Of a stretch of 64,000 nucleotides of DNA, positions 56,284-64,000 are shown piece after piece (the first letter of the stretch is position 1; each line of letters starts with the position of its first letter). The translations under genes and the position numbers were made by a program. This DNA is from Siphonodentalium dalli (lineage: Eukaryota; Mollusca; Scaphopoda; Gadilida; Siphonodentaliidae): positions 138,711,954 to 138,775,953 of the forward strand of contig CP136064.1 of NCBI GenBank assembly GCA_032622095.1, given 5' to 3'. The notes under the pieces were generated by a model that saw only the letters and a program-made list of their open reading frames with translations, had not been told where the DNA came from and ran no database searches.

Positions 56284-56573
56284 GACCATGCCATGAATCT
56301 CTACTCTGGCTGATGCCCGAAGAGATCATATTCCATCAGTACAAAACCCGGAACTTTTTTAAGTTTTGACAGGGAACCTTATACAGTCGAAAAAATAACG
56401 CGGGGAATGTATTTCTTTGTTAATACCTGTTGCTTAATTTATTCATCGGTACCTGAATTTCCCAGTTCGAGATTACATTTAAACTTTAATTAACTTTAAA
56501 CGTTCCCGGGTTTTGAACTGGTGGAATATAATCTCTACGGGTGTCAGTCAGAGTAGAGATTCATGGCATGATC
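56284..56573. mobile_element. 290-bp TIR element, TA target
   Basis: The inverted repeats of ~70 bp begin GACCATGCCATGAATCTCTA at the left and GATCATGCCATGAATCTCTA (complement) at the right, continuing to CAAAACCCGG with ~85 percent match by eye. TA dinucleotides flank both ends (56282-56283 and 56574-56575). Probably Tc1/mariner-type. Confidence 0.65.
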
Positions 56574-56738
56574 TACCTGTATCTACATATAATTTGTATA
56601 TTATTAATAAAAGTATTTTATCAGTTTGTTTTTAAATTCGCTATAGCATGCTTAAGCATACCCAAAAAAAATTCAACCCAAAAATAAAAAACATTCTAAA
56701 AAATAAAAGGGCACTTAGGGCACTCTACAGACCATAAA

Positions 56739-56780
56739 TTAGGGCCGATGAGATCGACCCCTGACACTGAAAGAGTTATA
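56739..56780 (-). repeat. Decayed end of the 7.9-kb piggyBac-like MITE
   Basis: AGGGCCGATGAGATCGACCC then CTGACACTGAAAGAGTTA is the inverted, diverged form of 7877-7917. Confidence 0.5.
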
Positions 56781-56793
56781 GTGTCCTGCGAAT

Positions 56794-56850
56794 ATTCGAT
56801 ATGAGATTCGAATTCGAATTCGAAATGATTCGAATTCGAGTCGAAATTCC
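56794..56850. repeat. TTCGAATTCGAA palindromic run
   Basis: ATTCGAATTCGAATTCGAA followed by ATTCGAATTCGAGTCGAAATTC. Low-complexity self-complementary sequence. Confidence 0.7.
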
Positions 56851-57374
56851 CAACTTGAAATTTTGAATATACACTGACGAAAAAGCAGGCTGTTTACGGA
56901 CAAGTATAAACGTCGATCTTAGTACCTTACAATTCTTATTGTACATCGCGATTGTTCGCATGCTATTAAATATAAGTATAGCCAGTAATGAGCCACTATA
57001 GGATGACTAAATACGTCTGAATTCTAGCTTCGAACATGGTAGTCAAAAGCTCGGAGATCTCCGATGGACCGACGATGTTCGTAAATTTTAATAGCCATGA
57101 GACTGAGCATCCGCTAGCGTTATCCGCCAACTATCCGTCACATATTACGAATTTGTGATATCGCTGAGAATATAAACAACACATTGTTCCCGCATCGAAA
57201 AAAGGACGTGGGCTGTGTTTTCTTTTTAAGTTGACTTTCAGTTTCGGAGCATTCCTTATCACTTGACTAACATATGCCGTTATGGAACTTTTGTCTGCGA
57301 ATTGCATTTTACTCCTGTCTTGTTTTGCGACCGAATGTCGATTTGCAAATATTGCATGTACATAATAATAATAA

Positions 57375-58356
57375 CTAGAATGAAATTGAAATTGCACTGC
57401 AATTTCGATACTTCAATTGTTTACCAAGGGGAAGAGCTATCGCAACCGTTTTGCATTAGTTACCCTACACACTCGAAGTTGTCCCGTCTTTCTATCTTTA
57501 TCCGTTCCGAAATTCAGTTCGAACTAGCGATGCCGCCCTATGGATTTGGTCAAATTCAGAAGAAAAAAGTTTTTAAAAGAGCGTTAACCGATTCTTCGAC
57601 CAATACCGAACTTTCGAACCGGAAGTGCTATCCATACCATTTTTCGCGTGCTTGTAGCACATGATGAGAGGAAACTAATAATGCAAGTCCGAACTCGATA
57701 TCTCAAGCCGTTCCGGAGGAGATACGTGAAAAACAGTAATACACATGAAGAGCGTTCAGTGCAAAGATCAAGGTCGTACGAAATTCACACCCAGTCAGGT
57801 TAATAGGTAAGGACGAATGCTATATATGTACCAAAAATGATTCTAATCGGTCAATCAATGTTTGACCCATAAGAGATCCAATCTCAATAAAAGTTCAATC
57901 TAGTTTAAATGTGGCTATAATCAAACCGCCATTACTCCGCCATTTGTTGACCGATTGACCTAGTTTATATTGCATCTAAATCGTCTTTGCCATGCGATAC
58001 CACCCTGTGAGTTTGGTCAAATTAGGAAGAACCATTTTTTGCAAAAAAATTACTGGCGACCGTCAAGGTCAAGGTCGGACAAAAATAACGGTAAGTGCAT
58101 AAAACTAACTTTTCGTGGATGTACATGACTAGGAAATATCAAATCAATCGACCTCGCGGTTTCCGAGATATAAGGTGTTTTATAATAATAATAAATACAA
58201 ATAAAAATAAGAATTACAATATACTTCAATGTTAACACATTGAAGTATAATAAATAAAAAAAATAAGAATTACAATATTCTTCAATGTTAACACATTGAA
58301 GTATAATAAAAAAAATAAGAATTACAATATATTTCAATGTTAACACATTGAAGTAT
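57375..58356 (+). repeat. Interspersed repeat copy A with triplicated terminal hairpin
   Basis: It begins CTAGAATGAAATTGAAATTG and ends in three tandem ~54-bp blocks, each with a hairpin ACTTCAATG-TTAACA-CATTGAAGT or a variant (58221-58248, 58277-58304, 58329-58356). The middle contains ACTCGAAGTTGTCCCG, GTCAAATTCAGAAG and CCATGCGATACCACCCTGTG. Copy B follows directly. The frames starting MPPYGFGQIQKKK reflect DNA similarity between copies, with no domain. Confidence 0.65.
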
Positions 58357-59110
58357 AACTAGAATGAAATTGAAATTGCACTGCAATTTCGATACTTCAA
58401 TGTTTACCAAGGGGAAGAGCTATCGCAACAATTTTGTGTATGCGTGTAGCACATGAGAAGACGAACCTAATAGAGTAAGTCCGAACTCGATATCTCAAGC
58501 CGTTCCGGAGGAGATGCGCACACAATAACACTATGAAACGTCAAAATTTGAATCGAGTGCTGTGACGTCAGTGAGCTTTTTTTCTGGCACATCAGATTCG
58601 GACTGGGCAAACGTCATAATGTGTGGCAACAATCACACACCTTCTAGTTTTTGTCCGATTGATATCCGATGAGCCGTTCCTGAGATATAGTACAAAAACC
58701 GGTAAAAACTGGGACTGTCCAATATTCAAGAGGGCGTAACTCCGCCATTTTTGATCGGATCTAAAACATACTTCGTTATTCGTGACCAGCGTATCCAATA
58801 GACCATAGGTATAAAGTTAGAACAAATTCCTAGGAAAATGCAAACATTTCTTAAAATAACGACATCAAATTTTCTACACCTACCGAGCTTCTTTTTGGCA
58901 CATCGGAGCTATACCAAAATGTGCACACTTCGAAAGCATAAGTTACCCTACACACTCGAAGTTGTCCCGTCTTTCTATCTCTATCCGTTCCGAAGGAGAT
59001 ACTTACACAACAGTAATCAACATGAAGAGCGTTTTGTGCCAAGGTCAAGGTCGGACGAACTCCGCACCCAGTCCAGTCAATAGCCAAGGACGGGAGCTAT
59101 GTACGTACAA
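58357..59110 (+). repeat. Interspersed repeat copy B, rearranged
   Basis: It begins CTAGAATGAAATTGAAATTG, then GGGGAAGAGCTATCGCAAC, then a ~400-bp section not found in copy A. CACACTCGAAGTTGTCCCG and AGGTCAAGGTCGGACGAA appear near 58950-59055. Confidence 0.55.
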
Positions 59111-59445
59111 CAAGAAATTCAATTAATTGAGGAAAAACACCAACTGTCCCGAGTGGTATTGATAAGCTATTGGAGGGTCTTCCACTTCGCATGCAAAATA
59201 GCAAAATATTATTAATTGATGACTGATGTACATGTACAGTACACACATAGTAATAACAATTAACGTTATGATTTGAAACTAACCATGATAGGATATTGAC
59301 AGTAAGCTGGTAGTATCTACTACGAGTGGTATTAATAATAATAGTACCATTCTAGCATAATATATGTGTACATGATGTATGGGAAATATTAAAAGACAAA
59401 ACAATAGTTACAATACAATTAGAACTTTTTTTTTAAATAATCGCA
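59111..59445. other. No feature recognised
   Basis: AT-rich sequence between two repeats. Confidence 0.4.
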
Positions 59446-59449
59446 AAAA

Positions 59450-59895
59450 GAGCTAATTGCGCTTAAGCACAATAAGGGAATCTCTATTGTGATTAAGCGC
59501 AATAAGGATATATTTAACTGTGCTTAAGCGCAATAATGGAATTTACAAATTGCGCTTATATAATAAAACCCAATAAGGAATCTCTTAATAAGGAATATAT
59601 TATATATAGAACATAAACTCCCTATAATTCAGGTGGTGTAGTCCATCTCCATGGTACAATGGGTGGAACAAATATAGGATTATTCTACTATTTGCACAAG
59701 GGTGATCTAATGAGAGAGATATTAATTGCGCTTAAGTGCAATATTGATGTAATTTCGCTTACGTGTAATAAGGAATGTCTTATTACACTTAAGCGCAATA
59801 AGAATATTCCTTATTGCACAGGAATATCACATTGTGCTTAAGCGCAATAAGGTATCTCTAACTGCGCTTAAGCACAATAACTGAAGGAATATTCT
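59450..59895. repeat. Array of ATTGCGCTTAAGCGCAAT palindromes
   Basis: About ten units of ATTGCGCTTAAGCGCAAT or one- to three-base variants, mostly 30-45 bp apart and often followed by AAGGAAT. Units are self-complementary. The ORF at 59659-59841 is incidental. Confidence 0.7.
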
Positions 59896-60370
59896 TATTG
59901 GGTTTGAGCTCAATTAGAGATTCTTTAAGTTATTGCAGTTCATCGAAATTGTCTATTAAATGTCAAGTTGGTTTCCCATAGAGATCATCAACGATGTCTA
60001 TGCGCAAGGGACCTACGCCAGTCTTCTCTGTTGGGATTCCAATTGTTGGCTTATTAAATATGCACATATGCTTAAGATACAGTCGTGCGCGAAGCTCGCT
60101 CCCGTAGGTCGGGTTTTGGATCCCAGTGAATTAAAATATCATTGAAATAATCGCCCCCCCCCCCATCCAATAAACATCCATATATTGAATATACATGTTT
60201 TTGGAGCAGAATTAGATAGTCCATATTGGACGCCATCATGGAATTTAATTTTTTTATTTAATTTTCACACAGAGTTATTAGTTATGTGGATGGCGTTATC
60301 ATTAAACATCACACCCGTATATTGATTATGTGGATAGAGTTATCATTAAACCTCACATCTTTATATTGGT
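59896..60370. other. No gene; poly(C) run and short repeat
   Basis: A C run near 60155. GTTATCATTAAACATCACA-like and GTTATCATTAAACCTCACAT words recur at about 60290, 60340, 60510 and 60570, on both sides of the snapback MITE. Confidence 0.4.
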
Positions 60371-60372
60371 TA

Positions 60373-60501
60373 CAGTAATGCCCAAAGTAATTGACCACTT
60401 AACCACAGCAGAATTATTGGTAATTTTTCAGGATTTAAAATCCTGAAAAATTACCCATAATTCTGCTGTGGTTAAGTGGTCAATTACTTTGGACATTACT
60501 G
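60373..60501. mobile_element. 129-bp near-perfect snapback MITE, TA target
   Basis: CAGTAATGCCCAAAGTAATT starts a ~63-bp arm that pairs almost perfectly with its inverse across TTTAAAA. TA flanks both sides (60371-60372 and 60502-60503). The interior shares AACCACAGCAGAAT with the loop of 34170-34243. Confidence 0.85.
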
Positions 60502-60503
60502 TA

Positions 60504-61530
60504 TGTGGATGGAGTTATCATTACACCTCACATCCTTATATTGGTTAGGTTATGTAGATGTGAGTTATCATTAAACCTCACATCAGTTAAACCTCACAAG
60601 ATTTTGGACCTTGACTTGGGACCTTTGGTTTTTAACGCAACACAAGTTTATACACAAGTTTCTGGGATAAGATGAGTTTGAAGCCTGCTTACATTTCGAA
60701 ATGTTGTCAGTTTTGTATCGTCTGCAGCAGAACTCGGCATGTTGAAGCAAAAGTTACAAGAGATAAAATATGTACGTAACGAGACTATAATACAAATGAA
60801 AAAATAAATCGAGGGAGGAGTGGGCGATACAGGGAACTAAGGGTTGAACCGATATAAATTTGTAGAGCGATAACGACCAATGTTGACATAACATGCATCT
60901 CAACTCTACTGTTGCAACAAGGCTATAAAATGGGTGGGGGGGGGTGTCATAATCTTAGTTATCTTTATATAGTGCCAGAATAGTCATTTATGGACTTCTT
61001 TAATGGTACAATGCAAATTGGAATCAAATGATAAAAATATGTATGTAACACAACTACGGTATACGGATGAAAATAAAAAAAAATAATTTAGGCCGGGATT
61101 AAATCTTGGGTTGGTTAAATAGACTCGTAGAAAAAGGGGAACGATGAACTGACATAAATTAGTAGAGCGATAGCGATCAATGTTGCCATGTGATGCATCG
61201 CGAATGTACTGTAGTATTACGTAACTTGACTATAGCGATGAAAAAAAAAAATTGGACCACGATTAGAGGTTCGGTTGGTTATATGTGGATAATTGGATAT
61301 GGAATTCATACCGATGAGACGATAAAAATTAGTGGAGCGATAAAGACCAATGTTGACACTTAGTCAGGCGGTTGATACGATAGACCGAAATAAATGTGAT
61401 AATGACCAATGTTGACGTATAAAGTAACGCGGCTGTACTGTCGCACAATTACCAGGTAGAACCTGTCAAATATGGACTCTGGTGGCCAATATGGAACAGC
61501 TCAGAAAACATTCGCAGGGCCCTAAAATTT
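60504..61530. repeat. Diverged repeats with GACCAATGTTGACAT words
   Basis: A block containing AGAGCGATA-CGACCAATGTTG, then CATGCATC- and TGTACTGT-like words recurs near 60865, 61160, 61335 and 61405. There is no coding signal. A poly(G) run lies near 60938. Confidence 0.45.
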
Positions 61531-61533
61531 ATT

Positions 61534-62055
61534 TAACATGGGATCTGCCATTAAAATTGATTTATGTCGATAAAATTCTTATTTTTCAAAATTGTAAGCT
61601 GAAACTTGGTGTGTCTGTGTGGAATACTTATATATTCCTAACATGACAGGGTACAGCACGTAATTATTTTTTAGATGGAAGAAATTAATTTTTTTCGATG
61701 ATAAATTTTAACATGGGATTTGCTATTCAAATCGATTTATGTCGATAAAACTCTTATTTTTCAAACTTTTAAGCTGAAACTTGGTGTGTCTGTGTGGAAT
61801 ACTTATATATTCCTAAAATGACAGGGTACAGCACGTAATTATTTTTTAGATGGAAGAAATTATTTTTTTTCGATGATAAATTTTAACACGGGATTTTCCC
61901 ATTCACATCGATTTATGTCGATAAAACTGTTATTTTTCAAAATTTTAAGCTGAGTCTGAGGTATCTCTGCGTGGAATACTTATATATTCCTAAAATGACA
62001 GGGTCCAGCACGTAATTATCTTTTAGATGGAAGAAATTTATTTGTTTCCATGATA
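61534..62055. repeat. Three-copy tandem repeat, ~178-bp unit
   Basis: Each unit has AACATGGGAT (or ACACGGGAT), ATCGATTTATGTCGATAAAA, TATTTTTCAAA, GTGTGGAATACTTATATATT, and CAGGGTACAGCACGTAATTA. Copies start near 61534, 61710 and 61888 with a few percent divergence. Confidence 0.85.
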
Positions 62056-62990
62056 AAAATCGAGCGTGTACTGTGAACAGTGGTGACGCAGGCAGTGTGC
62101 GCTTAAAATGTAAACAACTTTCTCAAGTGTCGTTTTGGTCAACATATCGCTTTCTCGACGGGGAGATCTGATCCGAATAAAAGCTAAGATGTATTTAGAT
62201 AGAATTATTGAAAGAATTTGACCGAGTATTGTGCAGTTTGAGAGAATCGAGTGGAGAAAACGTTTAGTCAAACACGCGAATTCTGCCAATTACAGTTGCA
62301 GACGAGCGCTGTCAGAATCAGATAATACAGATTGACAACAAATGCAGGCCTGAAACTAACCTGTTTGGGAGGTAAATCCCACTTATTAGATATAAAAACA
62401 ATCCTTCCTAAGCACATTGCACAAGTTTTTAATATCTTAGGACACAGTAACAGTCAAAATGAATGAATTTAAATCACGATTCCGAGACGAAGCGAGACAT
62501 GTACTGTGTACGATTTTTGACTCACTTTGAGGCGCCTTGTTTTCGATGACGTATTTTGCGTTGCCCCACAACCTTAACCCTTTCCAATTCCAGCGGCATT
62601 TCAATTGGTTGAAATTAAAAATTTCTCAAGTTCCAGCTCAACCTGAATCTAGTTACCCAATTGGTAGAAATACGTTAGCAGTAATTCTTAGTTTAATGAG
62701 TTATAACTCTAATTTTATTGACGATATGAGCTCAACAGCATAATATGAAACAGTTTATGGCGGTGTTATCCAAACGTGTGCTTTGATAATGATTATAATT
62801 TTATTTTGCGATCAAACGTCAGTGCAGCTCAGCAGAAACGCATAGACACTAGTTCAGTTCAGCAGAAACGCATGAGTCCTACGATTATAGTACACCCACT
62901 GGACGCGCTTCGGGCGTCGGTCAATGGGTGAAAAAATCAAGGCAATCGGTAGAGTCGTTTTGGATCTATTCGCCTTTATCAAAGAAATCA
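62056..62990. other. No gene recognised
   Basis: CAGTTCAGCAGAAACGCAT occurs twice near 62850. ORFs (62038-62289 minus, 62537-62743 plus) show no motif. Confidence 0.35.
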
Positions 62991-62999
62991 GGGCAAGGC

Positions 63000-64000
63000 C
63001 CATCACCTTGCAGGATACCCAAAAGTCAAAATTTGAATCGGGTGCTGTGACGTCAGTTTTTGTTCGATTGCGCTAATTTTTACGGCGTTGTCTTCAGTTC
63101 GGAATAGCGATGCCGCCTTATGAATTTGGTCAAATTCAGAAGAAAAAAGTTTTTGAAATTGAAATTGCACTGCAATTTCGGTACTTCAATGTTTACCAAG
63201 GGGAAGAGCTATCGCAACCGTTTTGCATTAGTTACCCTACACACTCGAAGTTGTCCCGTCTTTCTATCTTTATCCGTTCCGAAATTCAGTTCGAACTAGC
63301 GATGCCGCCCTATGAATTTGGTCAAATTCAGAAGAAAAAAGTTTTTCAAAGAGCGTTAACCGATTCTTCGACCATACCGAACTTTCGAACCGGAAGAGCT
63401 ATCCATACCATTTTTCGCGTGCTTGTAGCACATGATAAAAGAAAACTAATAATGCAAGTCCGAACTCGATATCTCCAGCCGTTCCGGAGAAGATACGTAC
63501 ACAACAGTAATACACATAAAGAGCGTTTAGTGCAAAGGTCAAGGTCATACGAAATTCACACCCAGTCGGGTTAATAGCTAAGGACGAATGCTATATATGT
63601 ACCAAAAATCATTTTAATCGGTCAATAAATTTTTGACCCATAAGAGATCCAAGCTCAATAAAAGTTCAATCTAGTTTAAATGTGGCTATAATCAAACCGC
63701 CATTACTCCGCCATTTTTTAACCGATTGACCTAGTTTATATTGCATCTTAATCGTCTTTGCCATGCGATACCACCCTGTGAGTTTGGTCAAATTAGGACG
63801 AACTATTTTTTGCAACAAAATTACTGGCGAGGTCAGGGTCAAGGTCGGACAAAAATAGCGGTAAGTGCATCCAACTAACTTTTAGTGGATGTATATGAGT
63901 AGGAAATATCAAATCAATCGACCCGGCGGTTTCTGAGATATAAGGTGTTTTATAATAAATAAAAATAAAAATAAGAATTACAATATACTTCAATGTTAAC
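63000..64000 (+). repeat. Interspersed repeat copy C, truncated copy plus full copy, leaving the window
   Basis: GATGCCGCCTTATGAATTTG to AAAGTTTTT (63109-63147) is a partial copy joined head to tail to a copy starting GAAATTGAAATTGCACTGC (~63154). The latter follows copy A closely to CAATATACTTCAATGTTAAC at the window end, where the terminal hairpin begins. Confidence 0.7.

Noticed and set aside
57263-57664. Similar ORFs at 57263-57664 and 63110-63574 sharing GEELSQPFCISYPTHSKLS
   Set aside because: The similarity equals the DNA similarity of the interspersed repeat copies; frames differ in the third copy and no domain is visible.

Overview
This window looks like repeat-dense intergenic or intronic DNA from a marine invertebrate nuclear genome. 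A lophotrochozoan, most likely a mollusc, fits best. This is inference from AT-rich composition, many degenerate microsatellites, GTCCGTCC-type repeats, and the mix of CR1/L2-like, ORF1-bearing and Penelope-like retroelements. I found no convincing host gene, tRNA or rRNA. Every recognisable protein-coding stretch belongs to a transposable element, and nearly all carry stops, frameshifts or insertions.

Layout. 1-2.3 kb (minus): ORF1 of a non-LTR retrotransposon, cut off by the window start. 2.3-17.6 kb: no genes; small DNA elements (a TTAA-flanked piggyBac-like MITE at 7.9 kb, a fold-back at 9.2 kb, a TIR element at 15.7-17.1 kb), arrays of short palindromes (4.9, 9.8-10.6 and 12.0 kb), a GC-rich minisatellite (13.5 kb) and a 235-bp tandem duplication (14.0-14.5 kb). 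17.6-21.5 kb: degenerate tandem arrays, then a (TA)n tract. 21.5-24.4 kb (plus): a Penelope-like element with RT and GIY-YIG domains, broken by a 637-bp MITE and a frameshift, with a possible hammerhead-like motif downstream. 24.7-25.6 kb (minus): 3' fragment of a LINE RT.

28.85-35.9 kb is a stack of nested insertions. The host is a minus-strand LINE (ORF1 RNA-binding-like domain, EEP endonuclease, RT). Its endonuclease holds a hAT-like TIR element, which itself holds a 74-bp snapback MITE. Its RT holds a 5'-truncated plus-strand CR1/L2-like LINE. 38.29-41.94 kb: a 3.6-kb element with ~440-bp inverted repeats starting CACAGTG and a 5-bp target duplication, the signature of Transib/RAG-like transposons. 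42.2-47.6 kb: fragments of one or two minus-strand ORF1-type LINEs, split by a 2-kb TIR element and a long CAT-type microsatellite. 47.8-48.3 kb: a TTAA-flanked MITE.

51.9-55.5 kb (plus): a nearly full-length but broken CR1/L2-like LINE with a 2A-like motif (AGVERNPGP) next to an N-terminal hydrophobic segment. 56-64 kb: more MITEs, a CGCTTAAGCG palindrome array, a triplicated terminal hairpin, a snapback MITE, a 178-bp triplet repeat and three copies of one interspersed repeat, the last leaving the window.

The strongest candidates for follow-up are the 38.3-41.9 kb Transib/RAG-like element, the 2A-bearing LINE, the shared N-terminal domain of the ORF1 proteins and the palindrome arrays.
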